From Mytilisepta virgata (taxonomy: Eukaryota; Mollusca; Bivalvia; Mytilida; Mytilidae): a stretch of 64,000 nucleotides of DNA. Below are positions 1-11,190 of this stretch, one piece after another. How positions within the stretch are numbered: position 1 is the stretch's first letter; every line of letters starts with the position of its first letter. The position numbers and the translations under genes are program-made. The stretch is from NCBI GenBank assembly GCA_028015205.1, contig CM051516.1, positions 59,772,230 through 59,836,229 on the forward strand. The letters run 5' to 3'. Below the pieces are notes generated by a model. That model was not told the origin of the DNA. It did no database searches and saw only the letters and a program-made list of their open reading frames with translations.

Positions 1-92
1 AATAATTTTTAACTAAAGATTATTCCTAATCACATTTTAAGGTACAACATACCAAACGTCAAACACCGATTAATTCTAGAATCAATTTTCAG

Positions 93-214
93 GATATTCA
101 TATATGCAGTCTAATATTTGGAATGGTGAGAGACAAAGCACATCAGTGGCATATCTCAGGCCAGTTATGCACAGACCAAATCTGCATATCAGCATAAATT
201 CCTTTGTAACAAAG
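93..214 (+). CDS. GMC oxidoreductase exon A
   Basis: Acceptor ...TTTTCAG ends at 92 and the donor GTATTA starts at 215. The exon reads [15 protein letters not shown], then [15 protein letters not shown] and ends VTK, the conserved substrate-domain block of the GMC family. It enters with two leading bases and ends in phase 0. Confidence 0.9.
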
Positions 215-3200
215 GTATTATTTCACGACGGTGTGCCGTATACGGAGCAGGAACTGCTTACCCTTCCAGAGCACCTGGGTTCACTCCTGGTTTTTATAAG
301 AGTTCGTGTTGTTCATTGTTTTTTAGTTTTCTGTGCTTATTTGTTGTGCTTGTTGTTGTTCATTTGTCTTCCCGGGTTTGTCTTTCCAACGAATTACGTT
401 TTTTTTATTGTTCCTTTAGTATATTTGTCCTTTTTTTTACATTCAGTGAACTTCTTTTTTCGACTCACCTTTCTCGCTATACTTGTTTGCTTGTGGCCAA
501 AGTACATATTTTGCTGCATAGGTCATAATACTGCAGATACGACATTAGTGTCACTCCTGTTCTTACGACCATCCAACATTTGCTCATGTTCGATTTTTTT
601 AAGGTGACACATTAAAATGACGAGATACATGTATATTAAAATGTTATAAAAGTTATTCAAAACTTTCATTACCTTCTGAAATACCATAAATTATAGAATA
701 CTTTTAATCCGTTGAAGAATGGTAATTTCAAACGATTTTCGTCCAAATGTTAATCCACGTTTAAGGGATATTATATTAGATATATAAAATAAATATTCAT
801 TTTGGTCGTTTGCAAAATTGATTAAAACTACCATAAAACGATGACCACCATACTATCCATTTTCAGATTTTGATAAAAAATAAGAATGCGATTGGTGTAG
901 AAATGATTAAAGATAACCAGAAGAGCGTTATAAGGGTAAAGAAGGAAGTTATAGTATCTGGTGGAACTGTTAATAGTCCTGTCCTATTAATGTTATCCGG
1001 CATTGGTCCACGCCAACATCTTGAAGACATTGGGGTTAGTATATCATATAGTTTGGCTGTAAAAATTTTATTTGTTCCATCATACAATGTATCATTGCAC
1101 AGATAAGTTTATTTATGTGTGTTATGCATGTAACCTTAGTTAATGATATATATATATATATATATATAGGGTCTTACATTTTTACATGTACGACTGGATT
1201 ATCGGATTTTTCCAATCAAGATAGTTAAATTACGGAATTTTAAAAATTAAAAAATCCGTAACTTAACTATCGAGATTAGAGAAATCCGATAATCCATGGT
1301 CATAATGTAAGACACTAATTCTCTAATTTTCAAAACGCTTTAAAACTGTCAACGTCATCTAATTCTCCCAACGTCTTCCCATCAAAATCGTCACAAATAT
1401 AAAATAAAAATATCCGGCACTTTACAAGTATATAGCAATCATAATAAATACAAATTGTTATTAGATATAAATTAATGTCATTGTTAAACACAGTAGATTA
1501 TTTCCATATGTCAGTTGTCATTGAAAACGGAAATATTTTTCCTAACGAAAGTTGTCTTACACAAAAGCAACCACAATGGACTGATAGGAACAAGAGGTAG
1601 AACACGGCATGTTCAATTTTGACCCTAAAATGAATCCTATCTGTCCCGACAGGACAAGTGGGACTTTTTGTCCGATTTCAACGCCTGGTTGATGGAGATA
1701 TTTTGTTACAAAGCAGACGACAGGATCTCGGTTGTTTATTTGTAACTAAGGAAAATCTTTGACGACCAATCCAAGAATCAAAAACTGACAAGTGAGAGTA
1801 GTAGATTATCAATTTTTGCAACACGGGTCGAGAGACCGTTTTTGTTGAAGATTAGAGAAATATGTATACATTTTTGACTAAAATGTTATGAAGCTTTAAA
1901 TAATGCCCCATCTTGCTTCCAGGACTAAAAGGAAGCAGCATAGACTCATATCTTGACTTTTTACTATCATAACCATATTGAATTTTTAGATACCCGTGAT
2001 TGCAGATCTTCCAGTAGGAGAAAATCTTCAGGACCATATGAAATTTCTGATGAGGTACACCATTAACCAGTCTTACTCTGTGAATGATGAAACAATTAGT
2101 TCATGGTCGACAAAATTGCTTTACACCTTTAGAGGAGAAGGTAAGACTGTTTTACAGTAATACAGCAGAGTTTACTGTTTGATACTCATAAAATGGAATA
2201 TTTTTTCCTCAAAACAAAATGTTCAGAAAATCATATAAGATTAAAAAGATATTCATTTGCAAAACAATCTGCCTTTAAACAAGGCACTAGAGGTAAACTA
2301 CAGGTAACTTTAAGTTAATTTTTTATCAAACTTGATCTTTGCTACTTTAGACAGCAGAACGGGTCTTAATCCAGTTAGGAGACAATTTGTCGGAACGTGC
2401 ATATGGAGAACAAGAAAATTGATATTACAGCGTATATTATTGGATATGTGTGAATTTGAATTTCTATACAGTGTTATAAATAAGATCTTATAAGCTTTAA
2501 AAAGTCAGTGAAATGTAATAGTTACCCATCTTACCACGTGATTGACAAGGGTTTACATTTCGCTTACAAACCCGTAACAGATTTCATTCATATTATTCAG
2601 CGGATGTACATTAGCGTCATCTGTTGGCAAATATTAATATTAATATTGTCCAATCACAGCCGCTGAATCGTTGACAACAGAAAAAAACACCTTCGCCTCA
2701 TTTCATGTTTACAACACTTCCGTCAATCCCTTTTCATTGGTTCGTCTCTCGGAACGAAGTAGCCAGTAAGATTACGTTGTTTCCAGACCATGGCTGAATA
2801 TGAATGAAATATGCCAAGAGGTTTTTGGGACCACAAGTGGATCGACTGAGGAAGAATTGATTTTATTTCCAGGGCTATATTCATTTTGTGGAAATGAAGG
2901 ACACATATTTGGACAAACAGAAAACAGGGATACAACAGAACCCAGTTATCCTGATTATCAGATCATGCCGTTTATGGTTGGTCTTGATAAATCTTTCATA
3001 CTGGATAAACTAGAAATAAATCTTAGAAGGGATGTAAGTTACATTTTTACAAATTCTTAATTTGCATCTTTGAAAATAAAGGGATTCCTTATCAGGAGAT
3101 GTTGCTGTTTTGGGATTTTCTTTAAATGTCAGCAATATATCCTCCTGACATGCACCTGGTAAACATTAAACAATAATTCATCCGTTATCAGAAATATATT

Positions 3201-4344
3201 ATCCTTTGTATGAAAAATGTATATGGAACTTTTATGTACCGTCCACACTTATTTTCAGTTTTAGCAAGCGATCACCTTTGTTGGTAATCACTCTATTGGT
3301 TTGTATAGTGTGTTGTATACACCAGAGTATCAGGATATATAAGGGGGGAGGCTTGGGTACCCATAAAATCGGTTTAACCCCACCACTAATCAGTGTCTGT
3401 ACCAAGTCAGACTATCCTGACTCTCTGTTGTGTTCATGTTTGTGTTTTGTACTCCTTTATGTTATTTTTTGTCTGGCGTTTTGTCAGTTGGGTTGCTTTG
3501 ATTGATTGGTATGTTATTGTTGACCTTTGGTTGATTGGTGTGTCATTGTTGACCTTTGATTGGTTGGTATGTTATTGTTTACCTTTGATTGATTGATTGG
3601 TATGTTCTTGTTGACCTTTGATTGATTGGTGTGTCATTGTTGACCTTTGATTGATTGGTGTGTCATTGTTGACCTTTCTTGTTTTGTTGTTTATTTAATT
3701 CTAAAAAATGACGAGGTTTATTGAGCTTAAAAATTAATGTTCTGTTGTTTTATAGTACAGAAAAAAATTATTTATTTTAAAAAGTGATTTTTTCCTTAAC
3801 GTAGATACTGACCTTCAATGGGAAATTGACAAAATATCATACGGTCATCCATAATAATAAGGAGTGCACAAAGCTGAAAGTGGTCTGGATATAATAAATG
3901 GCCATACAGTGCATGAAATTTATTTCGGTATTTTGCGATACGTTTTATTATTTATAAACTATACTATCATACTGTATTGGGTGTTATAGTTTGTTTTATA
4001 TATAGAGTATCAGAATAGATAAGGGGAAGGTTTGCGTACCCATAAAACCGGTTTAACCACACCACTGTTCAGTGTCTGTACCAAGTCAGATTATTTCCTG
4101 ACTGTCTGTTGTGTTTATGTTTGTGTTTTCTGCTCTTTTATGTTATTTTTTTTTGTCCAGGGTTCTACCTGTTGGGTGACCTTGATTGATTGGTATGTCA
4201 TTGCATGTTGACCTTTCTTGTTATAAACTTTGTTGTTTATTAATTTGATTTAAATGAATTTACATTGAATTAAAATCCACAAAATGTGTTAGAAATAGGG
4301 AGGAATCAATATTGCCAAACAAATGGACATTAAATAATAATAAT

Positions 4345-4388
<44 letters not shown>

Positions 4389-6802
4389 AAAAGATCATCC
4401 CCAATGTTATTCAAGTGGTTGCTCCCCAATATTTGAACTTTCAGTACACCTATATACAGGTCACATATGGGTTCCCATAACCAATAAAGGAGATGATTAA
4501 TTTGCATAAAAGAAAGCACACCAGATTAAAATATAACTCAAAGTGAATGTACAATAATCGAAGAGGTAGCATAAAACTAAAAAATGTTTTACACATATTA
4601 TAATAATAGACCAGACATCAGAAAATTTACAGTTTTTATTTTTTTTTGTATAGATCTTAGAAAAACTGGCGGAAAGAGGAAGTTCAAAGGAGTTCACATT
4701 TTCTGTATTCAACATGCACCCCAAAAGCAAGGGAACAATCCGATTGAAAAGCAGAGATCCGTTCGACCATCCATTAATTAATCCAAATTATCTGCAAGAT
4801 CCTCATGATGTCAAAGTATTAATAAGTGGCAAGTCATAACTCTCATTATGGATTTTGAAAGAAAATTTTGCGGAAAAGATTTGTTGATCAGAAGTAGTTC
4901 TTTAATCTTGAACCGATGATAAAAAATATATTTCTGTTTATTTTTCATTTATTTTAATCAACTAGTATATCTTTATATTGAAAATGAAAAAAAAAATGGT
5001 AAAATTAATGTAGTTTTAGATTCCAGTACAGTTCATTTTATTTATTTGCAGCAATCAGAAAAGCACAGAGTTATGCAGCAACTAAAACACTGCAAGAAAT
5101 TAATGCCACTTTAAACAGAATGGATGTAGATGGAGTATGCGACACAGAAGTGTTTGATACTGATTCGTACTGGGAATGCCTTTTACGTTACTTTGCTGAT
5201 ACTGTTTACCATCCGGTTTCCACTTGTAGAATGGGCTCAATGGATGACTCATCAGCCGTAGTAGATACAGATTTAAGGTGACAATATCGATAAAAATATG
5301 TATGGTTTTAACCGAAACATAAACAATTTACATTGCTGAACCATATGTAAACTTAACACACGAAGGGTTCTCTGTTGCAAATGGGCATATCAAGGATTCT
5401 GTTTGGCAAACCACGACTCCATTATGTTATTAATTTTTCATTGTATGTTTAATCCTACGGGATGCTGTTTCATTTTTTATTTACCCCATATGCTTACGTT
5501 TTCATATTTACTGTGTTTTATACCATCAAAAAGCGTTTAAGTCACATGGCGGCATCCATGTTAAATCTCGTTCAGCCATTTGCTTTCGGTGTTATTTTAC
5601 GTTAATAAAGAGTGTCTTGAACATAAATTATTTATAGACCTGCATCAAATTTTTAATCTATGAAAATGTACACAAAATAAAAAGAAATATGAAAGAATCC
5701 ACTTGGAATCAAACCTCACAAAATAAAAAAATATGCAGACGCAACTGTCGCGTTTTCCCGCCATTTCAATGTTTTCACTAAATACCAAAAATCAAATGTA
5801 AAACCTTATACTTCGCTCGCTTTCCAGGTCACACCTGTTTCATATTATGATTATTATACTGAATGCAGTTTGTTTTAAGATTAAGACCTGCTGAGGCCTT
5901 CACAATTTCCCGTATTTCGGCACTGTGACGTCGTAAAGAGTTGACCCGACCCTAATATGAGCTGACCCGAATATATCAGCGACGTCATAATGTTTGACCC
6001 AACGTTGACCCGAATATATCAGGAAAACATCCGGTTATAGGCAGATGGCCATTGAAAAGTAAAAAATTCCATTAAGATTGCTACTTAACAATACGATAAA
6101 TTTATCATCAAGTTTTCTTCAAACAAATATTGTAAAATATAAGCCGCTCGACACAATATGAAGTTTTTTAGCTCGTTCGCTACGCTCACTCGCCGAAAAA
6201 GCTTCACATTGTGTCTCGCGGCTGATATTTTACGATATACGTCTGCAGAAAACCTGATAATATGTACATATCTAGCCAATTAAGTTCAACAATCTTTTTA
6301 TATTGTCCGCGCTAGAAAACGCTATGGACTACGATTTTTACCATTGTGACGTAATTATCCGTTTACAGGCACGTGGGCATAGCATGGTTTCTAGCATGAA
6401 GTAATAATGATACTGAAACTGTTAAGAAATAAAGCTTTATGTATTTAAGTGGTATCTGTTTTTTTGTTTTGTTTTATCATATCATTCTGATACCAAATCA
6501 ACTTGGTTATATTTTGAAGATAACAAGATTTTAATCGAAATAAAGGAAAAATTTTATTGCAGCAGTGAGTTACATGTAAGATTCATTGATGCAATTTTGG
6601 AAATATTATTTTTTTTGATTTTATTTTCAGGGTAAAAGGCATAACAGGCCTGAGAGTTGTGGATGGCTCAGTAATGAGGGGTGAAACCTCAGGAAATACA
6701 AATGCCCCAGTAATAATGGTTGCAGAAAAGGCTTCCGATATAATAAGAGGAAAAAATACTGTAGAAGAATTTAGACGTCAAGTGGAAACTTTAAAATTGT
6801 AG
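93..6802 (+). CDS. GMC-family FAD oxidoreductase (glucose/choline dehydrogenase-like), C-terminal seven exons, 5'-truncated by window edge
   Basis: Multi-exon gene assembled by reading splice sites and family motifs: exons 93-214, 867-1034, 1990-2140, about 2819-3033, 4654-4828, 5052-5277 and 6631-6802 (TAG stop at 6800-6802). Phases agree across every junction. GMC enzymes bind FAD and oxidise alcohols or sugars. The visible protein holds the STSVAYLRP block, the second GMC signature-like segment ([17 protein letters not shown]), the [11 protein letters not shown] block, the [13 protein letters not shown] block and the catalytic C-terminus with the expected His ([10 protein letters not shown]) and later Asn ([14 protein letters not shown]). 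The N-terminal GxGxxG FAD-binding exon is upstream of the window, so the start cannot be given. One intron (4829-5051) appears to be GC-AG. Substrate and exact subfamily cannot be told from this part. Family assignment is very secure; the exon near 2819 has the least certain boundary. Confidence 0.93.
220..460 (+). repeat. 3' tail copy of a reverse-transcriptase element (dispersed)
   Basis: Begins TTCACGACGGTGTGCCGTA and continues through a TTGTTCATTG...TTTGTCTTCC block. Near-identical copies lie at 8310-8480, 19290-19500, 21065-21365 and, on the minus strand, 61990-62290, the last directly behind an RT coding remnant. It sits in the intron after exon A; its apparent open frames are repeat sequence, not coding. 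Confidence 0.8.
867..1034 (+). CDS. GMC oxidoreductase exon B (signature 2 region)
   Basis: Acceptor TTTTCAG at 860-866, donor GTTAGT at 1035. It encodes [12 protein letters not shown], then the [17 protein letters not shown] segment that corresponds to the second GMC signature. Phase 0 at both ends. Confidence 0.93.
1169..1312. repeat. Inverted-repeat hairpin (MITE-like) in intron
   Basis: The left arm GTCTTACATTTTTACAT...TGGATTATCGGATTT and the right arm AAATCCGATAATCCA...ATAATGTAAGAC are mutually complementary over about 65 bases with short mismatches, around an A/T centre. A (TA)n run precedes it. No coding capacity. Confidence 0.75.
1990..2140 (+). CDS. GMC oxidoreductase exon C
   Basis: Acceptor TTTTTAG at 1983-1989, donor GTAAGA at 2141. 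It encodes [19 protein letters not shown], the segment that follows the signature in the family, and ends in phase 1 after LYTFRGE. Confidence 0.92.
2819..3033 (+). CDS. GMC oxidoreductase exon D (5' edge approximate)
   Basis: Donor GTAAGT at 3034. The frame contains a TTSG block and [11 protein letters not shown], which match the middle of the GMC substrate domain (usually PLTTSG and YPDIQF). The acceptor at 2817-2818 is chosen because it restores phase with exon C; it has a poor pyrimidine tract, so the edge could differ. Confidence 0.75.
3318..3470 (+). repeat. Dispersed repeat, copy 1 of 2
   Basis: Starts ATACACCAGAGTATCAGGAT and runs through ACCCATAAAATCGG and GTGTCTGTACCAAGTCAGA. The same order of words recurs at about 3995-4150. 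Family not recognised. Confidence 0.7.
3490..3690 (+). repeat. Short tandem repeat, ~27-31-bp unit
   Basis: Six or seven head-to-tail variants of TTGATTGATTGGTATGTTAT then TGTTGACC, lying directly after the dispersed repeat. A single unit also follows the second copy of that repeat near 4180. Confidence 0.85.
3995..4225 (+). repeat. Dispersed repeat, copy 2 of 2
   Basis: Shares the ATAGAGTATCAGAATAGATA, ACCCATAAAACCGG and GTGTCTGTACCAAGTCAGA words with the copy at 3318, ending with one GATTGATTGG unit. Confidence 0.7.
4332..4387 (+). repeat. (AAT)n microsatellite
   Basis: Near-perfect AAT/ATA trinucleotide run inside the intron before exon E. Poly-Asn and poly-Tyr frames here are artefacts. 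Confidence 0.95.
4654..4828 (+). CDS. GMC oxidoreductase exon E
   Basis: Acceptor TTTTTGTATAG ends at 4653. It encodes [18 protein letters not shown] then [18 protein letters not shown], diagnostic of GMC enzymes. The exon ends in phase 1, and the following intron begins GCAAGT, a typical GC-AG donor; using it restores the frame into exon F. Confidence 0.92.
5052..5277 (+). CDS. GMC oxidoreductase exon F (catalytic His)
   Basis: Acceptor TTTGCAG ends at 5051, donor GTGACA at 5278. It contains [12 protein letters not shown], which carries the conserved catalytic His, and ends DTDLR across the junction. Confidence 0.93.
5278..6630 (+). other. Intron of the GMC gene with dispersed-repeat content
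   Basis: A 1.35-kb intron. It carries duplicated GACCCGAATATATCAG words (5955-6025), a segment with TTCGCTCGCT and GGTCACACCTGT near 5815-5840 that recurs near 57275, and the hairpin at 6127-6238. No coding signal seen. Confidence 0.7.
6127..6238. repeat. Foldback hairpin (MITE-like), ~112 bp
   Basis: The left arm ATATTGTAAAATATAAGCCG and the right arm CGGCTGATATTTTACGATAT pair, as do ACACAATATGAAG and CTTCACATTGTGT. The loop contains GCGAACGAGC-type sequence. Confidence 0.8.
6631..6802 (+). CDS. GMC oxidoreductase terminal exon G
   Basis: Acceptor TTATTTTCAG ends at 6630. It encodes [15 protein letters not shown] and [17 protein letters not shown], the C-terminal FAD/active-site segment with the second catalytic residue (Asn), and stops with TAG at 6800. 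Confidence 0.94.
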
Positions 6803-7059
6803 TTTAATAATTATGATGATGCAATTTGAGTATGAATTTAGGGTGTTAAGATAGAAATGACTATAACTGACATTGGAACCTCTAGAATTGCTCTGATAAT
6901 GAATTATATACACTGAAAGCGACCAGGATAGACTAACTGCTAGATGGATACAATCAATATACATTTATTTGAACAAGATTGCTTATAATATAATTGTAAG
7001 GCTAAAATGTTCAATTATAAGCCCTATAAATATTAATCCAGCTTGATTATCCTCGAACT

Positions 7060-7335
7060 TTTTCGATATTGTCTGTCTGTCCGTCATACTTTCTTGTGAA
7101 CTAAACTCCTTGTTCGTTTTTTACTTTATGCATTTAATTTCTATACAGTATTGTCACATACTGTATGTAAATCTGCAATAAGATTTTAGAATTTTGATTT
7201 TCAAAAGTTGGGGCCCATAGGGATCAAATTTCGAAAATTGTGAATGTAAGCTTGTGACCTAAACTCCTCGTTCATTTTTAACTTCATGCATTTAATTTTT
7301 ATATTAAATTGTACTAATTGTGTGCCACTCCTGGC
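7060..7335 (+). repeat. ~170-bp tandem repeat family, units at left of nested insertions
   Basis: Two units, each with GAATTTTGATTTTCAAAA, GGGGCCCATAGGG, TCGAAAATTG, AAGCTTGTGACC, AAACTCCTCGTTC and a TATACAGTATTGTCACATAC block. The same unit continues at 8525-9220 and 13255-13510, so one array was broken up by later insertions. Confidence 0.8.
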
Positions 7336-7349
7336 CGATTTGTTCCTTT

Positions 7350-7792
7350 ACTCATATTAGGCAGACTTCCTTGACGGGATTCTTAAGGAAAAACAGAAGT
7401 TAGCCCGTACCTTTAATTTCAGGTTCCGCTACATAGATGATGTTTTATCACTCAACAATTCACGTTTTGGGAATTTCTTACATCTCATCTATCCCATTGA
7501 GCTCGAAATTAAGGATACCATAGACACTGCCAAGTCTGCATCTTATCTTGACCTTCACCTCGAAATTCACACCAGAGGAAGGTTGAATACAAAACTTTAC
7601 GATAAACGGGGTGACTGACTTTCTAGTCGTCAACTTCCAATATTTTGAGCGACAATATTCCAGAAGCGCCGGCGTATGGAGTATATATTTCACAATTCGT
7701 ACGTTATTCCAGAGCTTGTGACATATACATTGACTTCCTGGACAGAGCCTGGCTCCTGACAGAAAAGTTGTTGAGGGGTATGTTGCTCCTAA
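7350..7792 (+). pseudogene. Reverse transcriptase fragment (Penelope-like type, family tentative), broken
   Basis: Translates to ADFLDGILKEKQKLA, then FRFRYIDDVLSLNNS with the RT catalytic YIDD box, then HLIYPIELEIKD and SASYLDLHLEI, TKLYDKR. A frameshift/stop follows at about 7612. The conserved order matches the other RT copies at 17625 and 62587 (minus). RT proteins of this kind copy element RNA into DNA. The N-terminal half (motif A and the PMGTN block) is missing, and the downstream part is split by a SINE at 7793. Family name is tentative; the RT nature is secure. Confidence 0.85.
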
Positions 7793-8173
7793 GTTGGATG
7801 GATTGATTGATTGATGAATGGATGGATGTTTAACGTCCAGTGGCAGCCAGATGCATATCAGGACGAGAACATGTTGATATTCTTATGAACATGATCCCTG
7901 CTTTGTACTAGACAGACAAGCTGAGCCGGATTTTTTATTGTGCTAGCTCACGAGGTAACTGTCCACGGGAAGACATATCATCCCACTCGGACACATTATA
8001 CTGACTCCGAGCCGACCATTAGATCTTTACTCTTACTTCTAGATGCCGCGTGCTTGGCGGAGAAGCAGCAAAAACCAATTTTAATGTCTTTGGTTTGACC
8101 CGGCCGGGGATTGAACCCGCGACCTTCCGCACTCGAGGCGAGCACGCTACCACGAGACCACCGAGGCGGTTCT
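7793..8173 (-). mobile_element. tRNA-derived SINE inserted in the RT fragment
   Basis: Read on the minus strand it opens with a tRNA-like head (GGTCTCGTGGTAGCGTGCTC as A-box region, GGTTCAATCCC as B box near 8110), then a body, ending with a GATGGATTGATTGATTGATG-type 3' tail. Imperfect direct repeats containing CTAAGT flank it (about 7790 and 8175), and RT coding sequence continues on both sides. Style matches bivalve tRNA-SINEs. Confidence 0.85.
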
Positions 8174-8480
8174 GCTAAGTCATCCTTATTAAAGTTTTAT
8201 GGAAGTCATCATGACTTGGTTGACAGGTATGAAAAAACCGTTTCCCAAATGAAAATGGACCTGTTCCATTGATGGTATCCATTCCTCATACCGGATTTGA
8301 CATGAGCAGCATGGTGGGTGTCCTGCAGGAAGCAGAGACTGCTTACTCTGCCGGAGCACCTGAGTCTAACCCCGGTTTTTTGGTGGGGTCCATGTTGTTC
8401 ATATGATTTTAGTTTTTAATTGTAGTGCATGTATTGTTTCGTTCTTGTCTTCGTTGTTCTCCGGAGTTTGTCAGTTGTTT
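8174..8480 (+). pseudogene. 3' end of the same RT element after SINE insertion
   Basis: Continues the RT C-terminus (LLKFYGSHHDLVDRYEKTV...QMKMDL), then the dispersed tail with GCTTACTCTGCCGGAGCACC. This copy shows that the dispersed tail found alone elsewhere belongs to this RT family. Confidence 0.8.
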
Positions 8481-8524
8481 CGATTTTTCCCTCCTTTGAA
8501 TATCCCTTTGGTATTTCTTGACTT

Positions 8525-9221
8525 TACTTATACTGCAATAAGGTTTCAGAATTTCGATTTTCCAAAAGAAATTGGGGTCCAAGGGGTCGAATTTCAATAT
8601 TTTGAATTTAATCTGGTGACCTAAAATCCTCTTTCATTTTTTATTTAATGAAAATTTCTATACAGTATTGTCACATACTGTATGTAGATGCGCAATAAGG
8701 TTTCAGAATTTTGATGCTCAAAAATTGGGGCCCTTAGGGGTCGAATTTCGAAAATTGGAAATCTAAGCTTGTGACTAACTCCTAATTCATTTTTCATTTA
8801 ATGCTTTTAATTTCTATACAATATTGTCACATACTGTATGTAGATGCGCAATAAGGTTTTAGAGTTTCGATTTTCACAACTTGAGGTCCACAGGGGTTGT
8901 ATTTAAGCTTGTGACTTAAACTCCTCTTTCATGTTTCATTTAGATTTAGCTAATTTATTTTGTACATAATATTATTCTTTATTCTCTGTAAAAACGTTTT
9001 TTATTTGAAAATCGATTAAGGGTTCCAATTTAGGGACTGAAAATGGTGAAATTGCGAATTTTGCTTGATTCTGGAAATACTAATTCATTTTTTGTTTTAG
9101 TGGTTTTATTTGTTTATTGTTCTTCACTATGTGTAGATGTGCAATAAGGTTTTCAATTTTGAAATTTGATTCAGGGTTTCAATTTTCAGACTGAAATTGT
9201 GACATTGCTAATTTTTCACTG
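8525..9221 (+). repeat. ~170-bp tandem repeat family, middle block
   Basis: Three to four units marked by GCAATAAGGTTT and TATACAGTATTGTCACATAC, decaying towards 9200 where the LTR element is inserted. Confidence 0.8.
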
Positions 9222-9826
9222 TGTTACGGCCGAAATCACCTTTAAATTGTAGCCAACAAAAGACACAAATCAATAATAAAAATTAACAAGATTTATTATA
9301 TACAAGTTTACAAAATAATATTACACAAAATAAAATGTCAACTTAACTGTTCAAAATCCGGTTTTTTCTTGATCCGGAATTCTGGTCACTGTTGCCTGAA
9401 TCCAAACGGAATATTATATCCAATCAGTCACAATCTAGTATGATGCAACGCAAATAAAAGTATGTCGAGGATGATGTGTGAAACGTAAATAAATCCAACA
9501 GCTGAGAACACAAGAATGTCTATCTGTGGTCCGATAAATGATGTTCTGAAAGTCTAACTTTCTTGTCCGTATATATACTGTAGAACGGAAACTTCTGGAA
9601 TACGGTAGAAGTTCGAATCACACCATAATTATTACATAAGTCAAATAGAAAGTTCTAGTCATTCCACCAGTATCCATTATTGTTCCAATGATTTCTAAAC
9701 TGTGCAGTTATAACATTATTTGGTAAACAACTATAAGTATTATGTAAACATAGTATACATGTTATAAGGCTACGCAAAACAAATTAGGCCAAGATAAATA
9801 AATATAATAATTACAATATCATAACA
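9222..9826 (-). repeat. 3' LTR (element on minus strand)
   Basis: 605 bp, nearly identical to 12152-12756. On the minus strand it begins TGTTATGATATTG and ends CCGTAACA. A candidate polyadenylation signal (AATAAA on minus) is at 9292-9297. Confidence 0.95.
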
Positions 9827-9837
9827 CCTCCCCCCTT
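9827..9837 (-). promoter_or_regulatory. Polypurine tract (plus-strand primer) of the LTR element
   Basis: On the minus strand AAGGGGGGAGG lies directly before the 3' LTR, the expected place and composition for a PPT. Confidence 0.85.
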
Positions 9838-9908
9838 AAAAGAAGTTTGAGTGTAACGAGAACTTCATGAACAATATATACAAAAATATATAGTATGTAT
9901 ACAGTGTT

Positions 9909-10295
9909 TTAATAAGATCTAGATAAAGCATCTGCTATTAAATTATCTTTACCTTTAATATGTTTTACAATAATATCATATTCTTGTAACAATAAACTCC
10001 ACCTAGTCAACCTCTGGTTCTTGTTTCTCATTTTATGTATGAAGGTGAGAGGATTATGATCAGTATAAACCAGAATAGGATGCATAGTGGGATTTAAATA
10101 TACATCAAAATGTTGAAGTGCAGACAACAGTGCAAAACATTCTTTTTCAATAGTGGAATAATTTTTCTGATGTTTATCTAATTTCTTGGAAAAATATGAT
10201 ATAGGTTTCTCAACATTATCATCTGTTTCTTGATATAAAACGGCTCCAACTCCTACATCACTTGCATCAACGGCAAGTTTGAATTGCTTTTTTCA
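9909..10295 (-). pseudogene. RNase H domain of the retroelement, remnant
   Basis: Open frame without a start codon. It carries AVDASD with the first RNase H acidic residue, STIEKEC, VYTDHNPLTF and KGKDNLIADALSRS, all typical of Ty3/Gypsy RNase H. It stops at 9909, only ~70 bases before the PPT, where integrase should follow, so integrase is deleted. It is out of frame with the preceding RT segment near 10295. Confidence 0.9.
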
Positions 10296-11170
10296 AAAGA
10301 GTTTTGACAATTATCACTCCAGATGAATTTAGAATCTTTCCGTAAAAGATGAGTCAATGGTTCAACAACAGTAGCAAAATTTGAACAAAATTTTCTGTAA
10401 AATCCAATCATGCCTAAATATCTCATAAGTTGTTTTTTATTTGTAGGAGGAGGAAAATTGGTAATTGCATCCACTTTGTTCCTAGCTAGATCATTTCCTA
10501 GCAATAATGAAACACCCTCAACAGGGAGAGTAGGACGAACACCCACAACAACTGGTCCAGTAATTAAATCTGACTTCAAATAAATACGATGGAGGGGAAC
10601 ATCTATACAACCTAACTCCACACCTCGTAACAAAACTGAGGCACCAATGGACGTCTCCTCGGACAAAGGCAACACACCTTCTAACAACAAAGACTGAGAA
10701 GCTCCAGTGTCCCGTAAAATCTTAATAGGTTGCGGAGTAGTATTATTAACAATAGAAACAAACCCATCAGACATAAAAGGTTTATAATCCTCCATGTAAT
10801 CACAAAAACTGGACTTAAAAGCCTGACTCTCAGGACATTCCAACTTATTGGTAACAACGGGTGTCGTACAAGCACTGGACTTGGGCTTATGATCTCTTTC
10901 ATTCTTCTTCTGGAGTCTAAAACAATCAGCCATCAGGTGACCATTTTTCTTACAATAAGCACAAGTTAGTGACTTCTTCTCAAAAGTATCAAACTTTGGA
11001 CCAGACATATTATAACTAGACGGACTCTTATTCTGTGCAACAGGTTTACAATCAGTACGCTCAGTGCTTTGATTTTTGTAATTTCCGCTAGAAGTATTAA
11101 AATTTTGATCTTTGAAAGTTCTTTTATGTGAAATGGTATAATTATCGGAAACAACAGCTGCATCTTGCAA
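10253..11170 (-). pseudogene. Retroelement zinc knuckle + aspartic protease fused by deletion to the end of RT
   Basis: Residues ~75-90 form a CCHC knuckle (CAYCKKNGHLMADC), the nucleocapsid RNA-binding motif. Residues ~153-160 hold the protease active site DTGAS, followed by VSLLLGNDLA. The next residues (NKKQLMRYLGMIGFYRKFC) are the Ty3/Gypsy RT connection region, so the RT fingers and palm including the catalytic Asp box are missing. The tail after about 10300 runs out of frame. Sense is clear; function is lost. Confidence 0.9.
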
Positions 11171-11190
11171 TGTCTCAACAGTTTTGTCAT

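Noticed and set aside
215..607. Open frame continuing beyond GMC exon A
   Set aside because: It reads through the donor at 215 into the dispersed RT-element tail.
8085..8170. tRNA gene on the minus strand
   Set aside because: A and B boxes are present, but the sequence continues into a SINE body and tail and the cloverleaf is degenerate; called as a SINE head.
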